The translations under genes were made by a program, and so were the position numbers. This document shows, piece after piece, positions 8,357-16,493 of a DNA stretch of 64,000 nt. This stretch comes from Clostridium sp. K4410.MGS-306 (GTDB taxonomy: Bacteria > Cyanobacteriota > Vampirovibrionia > Gastranaerophilales > Gastranaerophilaceae). Under the pieces are notes generated by a model. It ran no database searches, had not been told where the DNA came from, and saw nothing but the letters and a program-made list of their open reading frames with translations. The stretch is from positions 1 through 64,000 of the forward strand of contig LARD01000017.1 in assembly GCA_000980375.1 (NCBI GenBank), in the 5' to 3' direction. Position 1 is the first letter of the stretch. Every line of letters starts with the position of its first letter.

Positions 8357-9370
8357 TTAATCTTTGTACGATGACAGCTCTGATTCCGACACTGCAGCGG
8401 ATATTGCGTCAAAACTGTCTTCAAAAGCTTTTACTACCACAGGGTCAAACTGCGTGAGCGCACCTTTTTTAATCTCATTTAATGCATCTTGAAGCTCAAT
8501 CTTGTTCCTGTAAATTCTGTTGGAAATGATACTGTCAAATGCATCAGCTACCGCAATAATCCTGGAACCGAGCGGTATATCCTCTCCTTTAACGCCGTAG
8601 GGGTATCCTGTTCCGTCGTATTTTTCGTGATGGTATTTGATAATTTCAACAACATCTTTGAGCTGTTTTATATCCTCAAGAATTTTTACGCTGTATGTGA
8701 TATGTTTTTTAATCTCATCGTACTCTTCTTGAGAAAGGGCATCAATTTTATACAAAATTTCGTCAGATACACCTATCATACCAATATCGTGCAGCATGCC
8801 TGCAAGCTCTACCTTGCCTGTATCAATGGTTGAAAGCCCCAGTTGTTTTGCAACAATAATAGAATAATAAGTAATTCTTTTGCTTCTGCCCGATGTGTAG
8901 GAGTCTTTAGCGTCGAGTGCCTCCATTATCGCTTTGATTGTACCGGAGAACAGCTCTTTTAAATCGTTGATGAGTTTGTCGTTGTCATATTTGAGCTGAT
9001 AATATTCCAAAGCAGAAGAAACAATGAGTTGAAGTTCCTCAGGGTTGAACGGCTTTTTAACGTATCTGTATATTTTGGCATAATTTATCGCATCAATAAG
9101 AATATTTGCATCAGAATACGCTGTTAAAAGGATTCTCATTGTAGAAGGATAATGCACCTGTACATGTTTTAAAAACTCTACCCCGTCCATTTCAGGCATC
9201 TTGTGGTCAGAGATAACAAGCTCAAAAGGTTTTTCCTTAAGAATCTCAAGCGCATGCAAAGGAGAGGTGGTTTTTTCGAGATTGTAAGCTCCTCTTAAAG
9301 TTCTAAATAAAAGCGCGAGGTTATCTTCTTCGTCATCTACAAGCAAAATATTGTATTTTTTATCCATCAT
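8357..9370 (-). CDS. Response regulator with HD-GYP output domain
   Basis: 337 residues. The receiver (1-120) has LLVDDEEDN, VISDHKMPEMDG (acceptor D55), LLTAY and YVKKPF. The HD-GYP domain (about 140-320) has LHDIG (H194, D195) and HHEKYDGTGYP (247-257). HD-GYP enzymes hydrolyse cyclic di-GMP. Two usual residues differ: the His of the DxYTxGHxxR block is Arg here (YTSGRSKR) and the Lys of HDIGK is Met. These changes may restrict metal binding. It is 14 bp downstream of the histidine kinase, its probable partner, in an operon with a PilZ protein and flhA, which suggests c-di-GMP control of flagella. Confidence 0.88.
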   Translation of the reverse strand: MMDKKYNILLVDDEEDNLALLFRTLRGAYNLEKTTSPLHALEILKEKPFELVISDHKMPEMDGVEFLKHVQVHYPSTMRILLTAYSDANILIDAINYAKIYRYVKKPFNPEELQLIVSSALEYYQLKYDNDKLINDLKELFSGTIKAIMEALDAKDSYTSGRSKRITYYSIIVAKQLGLSTIDTGKVELAGMLHDIGMIGVSDEILYKIDALSQEEYDEIKKHITYSVKILEDIKQLKDVVEIIKYHHEKYDGTGYPYGVKGEDIPLGSRIIAVADAFDSIISNRIYRNKIELQDALNEIKKGALTQFDPVVVKAFEDSFDAISAAVSESELSSYKD

Positions 9371-9384
9371 ATACTTCCGTTATC

Positions 9385-10992
9385 TTAATTATGAATTTTC
9401 ATTCTCAAAGGTAATGTAATTGTAAATTTGCTGCCTTTGCCGGGCTCTGTAACAAGGTCTATTGTGCCTTTGTGGTTTTTGATAACCTTGTAGCTGATTG
9501 CCATACCAAGGCCGGTGCCTTGCCCGACTTCTTTTGTAGTAAAGAACGGGTCAAAAACTTTTTTGCGTGTGGTTTCATCCATACCGCAACCGTTGTCTTC
9601 AAACTCTATTATAGCATTATTTCCGTCTGATTTTAACCTTATCCAGATATCGCCTTTATCCTGTATAGCAAAAGCAGCGTTGTCCAAAATGTTCATAAAC
9701 ACTTGATTTAGCTGTCCGCCAAAGCCTTCTACGTGAGGCATGTTTTCTTGATATTCTTTGTGGACGGTAATTCTGTTTTTCAGTTTGTTATGCAGGATAT
9801 TGAGCGTTGTATCAATTTCTCTGGGCAAATCAACATTGTTGATAACAGCTTCTTCCAAACGAGAGAAATTTTTTAAATCCAACACAATATTTTTTGTTCT
9901 CTCGGTTCCTTCCTGACAGCTTCTGATTAGTTCAGGGAGGTCGTCTTTTAAAAAGTCTAAATCTATTTCTTCTTTTAGTTCTTTGATTTTTTGTTTGTGC
10001 TCTTCTGTGAGATCAGCATCAAACTCGCTGTATTGGTTGATAACAGACATCATATCAGCAGTATAGTTTTTGAGGTGGATGAGGTTTCCGTAGATAAAGT
10101 TTACGGGGTTGTTAATCTCGTGGGTAATCCCTGCCACAAGCTCGCCTAATGATTTCATTTTTTCCGAATGAACCATCATTGCCTGTGTGCTTTTTAATTC
10201 TGAATAAGCAGCTTCCAACTCTTTTGTACGGTCTTTTACCTGTTGTTCCAAAGACTGGTAGAGTTTTTCCAAGGACTCTGCCATCTCATTGTAAGAACGT
10301 ATAAGCCGGTTTATTTCAAGATAATTTGTCTCTTCAAGACGATGGGAAAAGTTCCCTTTTGCAAAATCGCCCAAACTCTTTATGAGTATGTTAATTGGTT
10401 TAATCAATATTCCGGAAATAAGATTGGAGAGGAAAAACCCGAGAAAGATAAATATAAATACCATTGCAAGCATGTTGTCTCTCAACATGTCAAGGTAAAG
10501 CTTAGTAATGGGTTCGTTATAAAAGCCCAGCTCTATTAATTTTCCGTCTTTTGTCACAGATTGTTTATAAATAGCGTCATCCAGAGTTTTGCCTTTTTTT
10601 CTCAAAGCTTTGTCTGATATTTTGTTTTCTTTAAAAACTTCTCTTAGCTTTTCACTTGGTTGTGTATGGAGGATAACTTTTTTTGTGGCTTTATCTTTAA
10701 CAACAACCGTTGCTACTATGTTGCTGTCTACCATTTTTTGAGCTGCAGAATCAAGCTCCTTGTAGTCTTCTGCAGAGATAAGCTCTCCCAAACGCTGGAA
10801 AAGTGTAATAGAAATAGAATCATTCAAGTCTTTTGACTGCGCGGTTATTTGAGTAGCAAGGTTGTTAACAGTAGCTATAGAATACCACGCTATACAAAAT
10901 ACCGTTATTGCAATAAGCATTGTTGTAAATGCCGCAAATTGTGTACTCAATTTTGTCCTGAAATTTTTACCCAAAAAACTCATATTTCTCAC
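9385..10992 (-). CDS. Membrane sensor histidine kinase
   Basis: 535 residues. Membrane segments at about 18-40 and 174-197 flank a periplasmic sensor domain of about 130 residues. A HAMP-like region (198-255) and coiled coil (240-275) lead to the dimerisation helix with phospho-acceptor H291 in [15 protein letters not shown]. The ATPase domain has [14 protein letters not shown] (N box), FEDNGCGMD (G1), [20 protein letters not shown] (F and G2). It autophosphorylates and passes phosphate to a receiver, most likely the next gene. It starts four bases after the preceding small membrane protein gene. Confidence 0.9.
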   Translation of the reverse strand: MRNMSFLGKNFRTKLSTQFAAFTTMLIAITVFCIAWYSIATVNNLATQITAQSKDLNDSISITLFQRLGELISAEDYKELDSAAQKMVDSNIVATVVVKDKATKKVILHTQPSEKLREVFKENKISDKALRKKGKTLDDAIYKQSVTKDGKLIELGFYNEPITKLYLDMLRDNMLAMVFIFIFLGFFLSNLISGILIKPINILIKSLGDFAKGNFSHRLEETNYLEINRLIRSYNEMAESLEKLYQSLEQQVKDRTKELEAAYSELKSTQAMMVHSEKMKSLGELVAGITHEINNPVNFIYGNLIHLKNYTADMMSVINQYSEFDADLTEEHKQKIKELKEEIDLDFLKDDLPELIRSCQEGTERTKNIVLDLKNFSRLEEAVINNVDLPREIDTTLNILHNKLKNRITVHKEYQENMPHVEGFGGQLNQVFMNILDNAAFAIQDKGDIWIRLKSDGNNAIIEFEDNGCGMDETTRKKVFDPFFTTKEVGQGTGLGMAISYKVIKNHKGTIDLVTEPGKGSKFTITLPLRMKIHN

Positions 10993-10996
10993 TTCG

Positions 10997-11236
10997 TTAT
11001 TTAAATTTGCTTAACTTCTTTTTCTTTTTAGCGGAATCAAATATTTTGCCTATTTGAAACCCGAGATAACCCACAACAAGCCCGGCCGGAACAATAATGC
11101 CAAGAGCATAAATCAAGGTGTTGATATTCATATGCCCCTGATTGTTAAGGAAAATAAGCGCACTGCATAAAAATACCGTAAGGCTCGCTGCCAAGCCTCC
11201 CAATTTATATGCATACTTAATTCCGTTTGCTGCCAT
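10997..11236 (-). CDS. Small two-helix membrane protein, 79 residues
   Basis: Two hydrophobic segments (about 12-30 and 40-62) and a Lys-rich C-terminal tail (SAKKKKKLSKFK) that should be cytosolic. It is packed 17 bp after the PilZ gene and 4 bp before the histidine kinase, so it is cotranscribed and may assist the kinase or flagellar machinery. No family recognised. Confidence 0.7.
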   Translation of the reverse strand: MAANGIKYAYKLGGLAASLTVFLCSALIFLNNQGHMNINTLIYALGIIVPAGLVVGYLGFQIGKIFDSAKKKKKLSKFK

Positions 11237-11253
11237 TGTTAATCAGGTTCTTC

Positions 11254-11862
11254 TTATTTGTTTGTACTTTCCATTTGTTTTTTAAAACAGAATTGGACAA
11301 TTGCTATTTTATCAATATTTTTTAAAGCAATAAATCGTCCGGATACAATATTTTTTGTGCTTTTGCCTTTTTCTCTGTCCACTCTGATGGGCTTAAAAAA
11401 ACATTGTATAGGGATAGATCCTTCCAGCGTAAACTCTATGGGATAGTCTTGTGACGTTGTCAAAGCAGCTTCTGTTGCAAATTTCATGCCGCCTGCTCCA
11501 ATATCAATACCCACGCACACGTATTCTTTTGTATCGTCTTTGAGTGTAAATTCTTTTTGAAAATCAATTCTTGTAAATTCACGCCTTTGTAAAAGCTCAT
11601 ATTTTTCTCTGTTAAATTCAACTTTTATAACTTTGTTCAGTTCATCAATCTCTTTTACAACAGGTTTAAAATACAGCATACCGTCATCCACGATAGTGAA
11701 CATTTCAACAGTGTCGCCTTTTTTGTAATAAGGCATATCAGCATCTTTTACTTCCAGATCAATACAGCTGCCCATGATTTTTTTGATTTTTGAAGACAGT
11801 GCACCTTTGATATCCTGCGGCACCATAGATATTTTTTGCTCAAGTTTTAATAATTTTTTCAT
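11254..11862 (-). CDS. PilZ-domain protein (YcgR-like flagellar brake)
   Basis: 202 residues. The N-terminal half resembles a YcgR-type PilZN domain. The PilZ domain starts at LLQRREFTRIDF (RxxxR c-di-GMP motif) and continues with GIDIGAGGMKFA, the second ligand motif (D/NxSxxG form). YcgR-like proteins bind c-di-GMP and slow the flagellar motor. It lies 25 bp after flhA and upstream of an HD-GYP phosphodiesterase, a consistent circuit. I infer the role from domain and context; it could also act on another target. Confidence 0.82.
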   Translation of the reverse strand: MKKLLKLEQKISMVPQDIKGALSSKIKKIMGSCIDLEVKDADMPYYKKGDTVEMFTIVDDGMLYFKPVVKEIDELNKVIKVEFNREKYELLQRREFTRIDFQKEFTLKDDTKEYVCVGIDIGAGGMKFATEAALTTSQDYPIEFTLEGSIPIQCFFKPIRVDREKGKSTKNIVSGRFIALKNIDKIAIVQFCFKKQMESTNK

Positions 11863-11887
11863 ACTCTTTTATATTTTCCTTATTTTT

Positions 11888-14029
11888 TTAAACATTTGCA
11901 GCAGTAACCCTGATTACGCCTATTGATTTAGCTTTCACATTGTTACTGATTTCATTATACGACATAACCGCAATTTGTGGGTATGTTCTTTCTATTAATC
12001 TTCTAAAAGGAAGCCTTATGGGTGAAGAGCACAATAATACAGGCTGGTTGCCGGATGATGAAATAGCACGCTCAAGCTCGTAATTGAGGTTGTCCAACAG
12101 CTTTCTTGTGAATTCAGGGTCAAGAGTAAGGCTGGAGCCATCAGGGCTAACACCTTGAGCAATGGTATTTTCAACTTCCGGCGCAAGCGTAACAGCCAGA
12201 AGCTCGCCTGTATCTGCCAGATTCTGTTTGCAAATACTTCTTGATAACGCCTGTCTGACCTGTTCTGTCAGATAATCTGCATTTTTACTCACGCGTGATT
12301 GCAAGCTCAATACCTCCAGAATTGTCTTGAGGTCTCTTACGGATACTCTTTCCTTCAACAGGTTGTACACAATCTGCTGAACCTCTGCCACGGTAAGGTC
12401 TTTCATCAAGTCGCTTACGTATTCTTCCGAAACTTCTTTTTTCAAATTGTCGATAAGCTGCTGTATATCTGCACGCGACACAATCTCTGCAGAGTTCTTT
12501 TTAATAACTTCCGTCAGGTGGGTAGAAATAACGGCAGACGGGCTCACAACAGTGTAGCCGTAAGTTTCTGCAATTTCTTTATCTTTTTCTTCAACCCAGA
12601 TTGCCGGCAACCCGAATGCGGGTTCAATTGCACTGATACCGTTAATTCCAAGGTCGTTGTCAGAACCGCCTGCATTCATGGCAAGGCTTCTGTCAGGATA
12701 TACCTCTCCGGATTCTATAGGCACACCTTTTAATTTGATTTGATAAGTGTTTGGCGGCAATTGCAAATTGTCTCTCACACGTATGGATGGAAGCACAATA
12801 CCTAAATCTAATGCAGTTTGTCGTCTTATCTGTGCAATTCTTTCGAGCAAATCGCCGCCCTGCTCAACATCAAGCAATGGCACAAGACGATATCCTATTT
12901 CCATCTCGATAGTTTCTACGTTTAAAAGCTCCATGACACTTTCTCTTGTAGCTTTTTTCTTTTTCTTGGCAACTTTGCCGAGGCCGGCTTCTTCTTTTTT
13001 GGCTTCTTCCGCTGCTTTTGCTTCTTCGACTTTTTGCACTTTGTCCGCTTTGTCTTTTTTAAATGCCATCCACCCGAGTGAAGCAGCTACAAGCAAAAAC
13101 GGAATAGTAGGCATACCGGGCACCATACCCAATAAGAACAAAAGTACAGAAACAATACCAAGCACCATGGGGTTTGAGAACATTTCTTTTTTGATATCAT
13201 CGCTCAAAGACTCTTCCTGTCCGCTTGCACGGGACACAATCAAACCTGTGGAGAAAGAAATCAAAAGTGCAGGCAATTGAGAAACAAGACCATCTCCGAC
13301 AGTCAAAATTGTGAAAGTGCTCAAAGCTGTCATGATGTCCATCTTGAGCTGCCACAAACCAATAACAATACCGGCAAAAATGTTCACCACAGTGATGATG
13401 ATACCTGCTGTGGCATCACCTTTTACAAACTTTGAAGCACCGTCCATGGTACCGTAAAAATCCGCTTCTCTCTCGAGTTTACGTCTTCTTGCTTTTGCCT
13501 GTTCCTCGTTAATCAGACCAGAGTTAAGGTCTGCGTCAATAGACAGCTGTTTACCGGGCATAGAGTCCAACGTGAACCTTGCTGATACTTCTGCAACCCT
13601 TGTTGCACCGCCTGTGATTACCATAAAGTTGATAACAACAAGCAGTATAAAGATAATGAACCCGACAATGTAGTTGCCGCCTACAACAAATTGCCCGAAT
13701 GAATGGATAACCTCGCCCGCAGAGCCGTTTAGCAAAATAAGCCTTGTTGAGCTGATGTTTAAACCCAGACGAAAAATCGTTGCAACAAGAAGTATAATCG
13801 GGAAAGAAGAATACTCCAGAGGCTCTTTTACAAACAAACATACAAGCAAGATTATTACGGAAAGAGATATATTAAGCGTAAGCAAAATATCCAAAGCCAT
13901 GGGAGGGAGCGGAATAATCATCATGACAACGATAATGACAATACCTATTGCCATCAATATATCGTTATTCTTAAGTAAGCTTGCTAAACCGCCTAAGTTC
14001 ATTGTCTGTTTTTGTATACTCTTTCCCAA
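11888..14029 (-). CDS. flhA: Flagellar biosynthesis protein FlhA
   Basis: 713 residues, normal for FlhA. The N-terminal half has about eight membrane helices (LLTLNISLSVIILLVCLF and others) and the FHIPEP-type conserved block around FRLGLNISSTRLIL and the cytoplasmic loop GTMDGASKFVKGDA. The C-terminal half is the cytosolic domain that docks chaperone-substrate complexes in the flagellar type III export gate. The start is uncertain: a TTG at 14029 or the ATG at 14002 (nine residues later); neither has a clear SD. It leads a minus-strand run of regulators. No other core export genes are here. Confidence 0.95.
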   Translation of the reverse strand: MGKSIQKQTMNLGGLASLLKNNDILMAIGIVIIVVMMIIPLPPMALDILLTLNISLSVIILLVCLFVKEPLEYSSFPIILLVATIFRLGLNISSTRLILLNGSAGEVIHSFGQFVVGGNYIVGFIIFILLVVINFMVITGGATRVAEVSARFTLDSMPGKQLSIDADLNSGLINEEQAKARRRKLEREADFYGTMDGASKFVKGDATAGIIITVVNIFAGIVIGLWQLKMDIMTALSTFTILTVGDGLVSQLPALLISFSTGLIVSRASGQEESLSDDIKKEMFSNPMVLGIVSVLLFLLGMVPGMPTIPFLLVAASLGWMAFKKDKADKVQKVEEAKAAEEAKKEEAGLGKVAKKKKKATRESVMELLNVETIEMEIGYRLVPLLDVEQGGDLLERIAQIRRQTALDLGIVLPSIRVRDNLQLPPNTYQIKLKGVPIESGEVYPDRSLAMNAGGSDNDLGINGISAIEPAFGLPAIWVEEKDKEIAETYGYTVVSPSAVISTHLTEVIKKNSAEIVSRADIQQLIDNLKKEVSEEYVSDLMKDLTVAEVQQIVYNLLKERVSVRDLKTILEVLSLQSRVSKNADYLTEQVRQALSRSICKQNLADTGELLAVTLAPEVENTIAQGVSPDGSSLTLDPEFTRKLLDNLNYELERAISSSGNQPVLLCSSPIRLPFRRLIERTYPQIAVMSYNEISNNVKAKSIGVIRVTAANV

Positions 14030-14066
14030 TTAAATAATAGCCTATATATGTTTATTTATCGAATTC

Positions 14067-14095
14067 TTTACCAAACTTCAAATATCGGTTATAAT
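14067..14095 (+). promoter_or_regulatory. Promoter of the MBL hydrolase, leaderless type
   Basis: -35 TTTACC (14067-14072), 17-bp spacer, -10 TATAAT (14090-14095). The ATG begins six bases later and there is no SD, so transcription should start at or next to the start codon. Confidence 0.7.
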
Positions 14096-14101
14096 TTCTA
14101 A

Positions 14102-14740
14102 ATGATTATAAAAACTTTTCCAATGGGACTTATAGGCACAAACGCGTATCTTTTGATTGACGAAGACTCAAAAGAAGCCGCTGTAATAGACCTTGGCGGT
14201 GATTTTACGCCTGTAAAAAACGAGATAGAAAAACAGGGCGCAAAGCTCAAATATATTCTTAACACTCACGGGCATTTTGACCATATTTTTGGCGAAAAAG
14301 ACGCACAAAGCATGACAGACGCGCCTGTGTATATCCATGAGGAAGACAAATACCTCGCACAAAATCTGCCAAAACAGCTGGAAAGATTTGGGTTTGTACA
14401 AAATGTTGAAGCCCCCTGTGACCTTCACACATTTACTGATAAGGATACTTTTTCTTTAGGCAAAAACGAAATAAAAGTAATCCACACACCCGGCCACACA
14501 CCCGGCAGTGTTTGTTTCCTTGTCGGGAAGCATCTTTTCTCGGGTGACACGTTGTTTTACACTTCAGTGGGAAGAACAGACTTTGAAGGCGGCAGCTTTG
14601 CTCAGTTGAGCAATTCTATAAAAGAAAAACTCTTTAAGCTTGATGACGACATCGATGTTTACCCCGGTCATGACTCAAAAACCAGCATAGGTTACGAAAA
14701 AAAATACAACTGTTATTTTGGTTCACAAGCAGGAATGTAA
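14102..14740 (+). CDS. Metallo-beta-lactamase-fold hydrolase (glyoxalase II-like)
   Basis: 212 residues. NTHGHFDHIFG (about 57-67) is the HxHxDH zinc motif. IHTPGHTPGSVCF supplies the next His, LFSGDTLF the bridging Asp and VYPGHD the last His, so both metal sites are complete. The length and layout fit the short glyoxalase II-like/YcbL group that acts on thioesters such as S-lactoylglutathione or related substrates. The true substrate cannot be read from sequence. It converges on the Hcp-like gene with only three bases between; a weak AT-rich hairpin at 14746-14767 may end its transcript inside that gene. Confidence 0.88.
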   Translation: MIIKTFPMGLIGTNAYLLIDEDSKEAAVIDLGGDFTPVKNEIEKQGAKLKYILNTHGHFDHIFGEKDAQSMTDAPVYIHEEDKYLAQNLPKQLERFGFVQNVEAPCDLHTFTDKDTFSLGKNEIKVIHTPGHTPGSVCFLVGKHLFSGDTLFYTSVGRTDFEGGSFAQLSNSIKEKLFKLDDDIDVYPGHDSKTSIGYEKKYNCYFGSQAGM

Positions 14741-14743
14741 AAT

Positions 14744-16333
14744 TTAAAGATTTTTCAAATCTTTTTTCGGGTCATCAGACACCTGTTTGATGTCAAATTT
14801 TTCTTTCAAAAACTTGAGCATGTTAGGAGTGATGATGTTTGACGTGCATTCAGGCAGATATATGCTATTTATGCCAAGATATTTTAAATTAAAAATATGA
14901 GACATAGTGTGAAGGTTGCATGTAGTTATAAACACACTGACTGGGAATTTGTCGAGGTCAACATGTTTTTTTATGTGAGAAAGAATTTTGTAAATCAAAG
15001 ACGAGTTAAAGAATGAATCAAAATACAAAATGTTTTCTTTTTTTGAAGGAATAACCGTTGTGATTACGTAATGGTCGTCGCTCAAGTTTTCTTCAAGCAC
15101 ATCAAAGTACTGAGAATGCATGGCAGCATGGTTCAAAAGCCCCACTACAATAAGGTGTTTTATGTCTTTGTTTTTGATTTTTTCAATAATTTTGTCCACC
15201 TTCTGCATAACAAGCTCTTCGTCGTAACCGACTTTGACCTGTGCAATGCTGTGATCACGATCAAACCCTTGAGAGTTTTCTGCCGCATCCACAAGAGGTT
15301 TAAAATTGTTTTTTTCTATCCTTGTCATGCCTTTGCCGGCAATAAGGTTTGTGGTGAAAAGACGCCCTCTGTAAAGCTTATCAAGAAGATATTGAAAATT
15401 TCTTATAACAAGCACAGGCCCCTTAAATGTAGTAAAATCATACTGCACGCTGTCCATAGACATCTGGAAGTGGCCTTTTAGATTTTTGTATTTTGCAAAC
15501 TTGGGGTATGCATGTGCAACAATAAGCCCGTTGTGCGTATAAACGTTGATATCAGTATCTTTAACGGCTTCTAAAAGGTTCTCCAAATCTTTTAAATTCT
15601 GTCCGGAAACAAGAATCGATTTTCCTTTTTCTACACCTATAGAAACGTCATGCAAACCGATTGCACCGTAGTATTCCTCTTTAAAAACATGGAGCTTTTT
15701 ATGGATTTGATAGTTTATCTGTGCAAAATCATTGACTTTTTTAATAAGCTTTGACTCTGTCATAGCAGAAAAATTAAGGTTGTTGAAAAGTTTTAAGATT
15801 CCGTCTTCTTCAGGCAAATAGTCTTCTGTATAGCATTTGAGCTCAATCAACCTGATACTGGCGCTTTTGATAAGGTTTAGTATAATTTCATAAAGGTTTT
15901 TTACATCCGCACTCAAAGAGCTGTTTCGTCTTATGGCCTGTTGTTCACCCTGATTTACAATAGAGCTCAGGTCAAATTTTTCAAACTTTATGTTTGATTT
16001 CAAAATCTGACAGTCCATGTTTTTTTCATCACAAAATGCTGTATAAGCCTCTTTGACAGACTCTTTTTCTTTATGAATTTCCTTTAACAGAGCTTGGAAT
16101 TCTTCTCTGTTAAACTCATAACCGATTAATATCAAGGACAAATAGTTGATAATTCTGCTTTTAAGAGCTTTGTTTTCGTACCCGAGCTCTTGCATTTTTA
16201 TGTAATAATACGTAATCTGTTTTAACTCGTAGAGCAAAACCTCCATCAAAGAGTACATGATGGGGTCTATACTGCAATAGCCGTCGACCGCACAATCGTT
16301 GTATGACATATTTTCTCCGTAATCCATATTCAT
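14744..16333 (-). CDS. Hcp-like (hybrid cluster protein fold) protein lacking cluster ligands
   Basis: 529 residues with the length and block order of hydroxylamine reductase/hybrid cluster protein: ILVSGQNLKDL (240-250), VYTHNGLIVAHAYPKF (264-279), FKGPVLVIRNF (303-313) and a terminal IYLPECTSNIITPNMLKFL. In Hcp these blocks carry metal ligands: SGHDLKDL (His), THGEMLPAH (Glu) and TTNC (Cys). Here they read Gln, Leu and Phe. The later Cys ligands (GGCD, ACGK) and the WxEQK Glu/Lys are also gone. At the N-terminus only C14 and C20 remain of the four 4Fe-4S Cys. It should have the fold without hydroxylamine-reductase chemistry. It starts six bases after TAAAAT with no SD. Confidence 0.75.
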   Translation of the reverse strand: MNMDYGENMSYNDCAVDGYCSIDPIMYSLMEVLLYELKQITYYYIKMQELGYENKALKSRIINYLSLILIGYEFNREEFQALLKEIHKEKESVKEAYTAFCDEKNMDCQILKSNIKFEKFDLSSIVNQGEQQAIRRNSSLSADVKNLYEIILNLIKSASIRLIELKCYTEDYLPEEDGILKLFNNLNFSAMTESKLIKKVNDFAQINYQIHKKLHVFKEEYYGAIGLHDVSIGVEKGKSILVSGQNLKDLENLLEAVKDTDINVYTHNGLIVAHAYPKFAKYKNLKGHFQMSMDSVQYDFTTFKGPVLVIRNFQYLLDKLYRGRLFTTNLIAGKGMTRIEKNNFKPLVDAAENSQGFDRDHSIAQVKVGYDEELVMQKVDKIIEKIKNKDIKHLIVVGLLNHAAMHSQYFDVLEENLSDDHYVITTVIPSKKENILYFDSFFNSSLIYKILSHIKKHVDLDKFPVSVFITTCNLHTMSHIFNLKYLGINSIYLPECTSNIITPNMLKFLKEKFDIKQVSDDPKKDLKNL

Positions 16334-16493
16334 ACCGGTATTTTAAACAACATGAATAGCATTACCATTGACTAAACGAGCAATTACAATATAGCCTGAT
16401 ATCCCCCTCATTAAGACTATGCGCCAATATTAAAATATATAGTATAATTTGTTATCAAATAAAATTATAAAGACAAAGGGAGATTTTAATAAA

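Noticed and set aside
12747-13280. Long plus-strand frame opposite flhA
   Set aside because: It lies wholly antisense to a clearly coding, motif-bearing flhA, has no SD and has a composition that mirrors the opposite strand.
16449-16493. Upstream TTG start for the M16 peptidase
   Set aside because: It would put 15 residues ahead of a normal signal peptide and lacks an SD; the ATG at 16494 has both.
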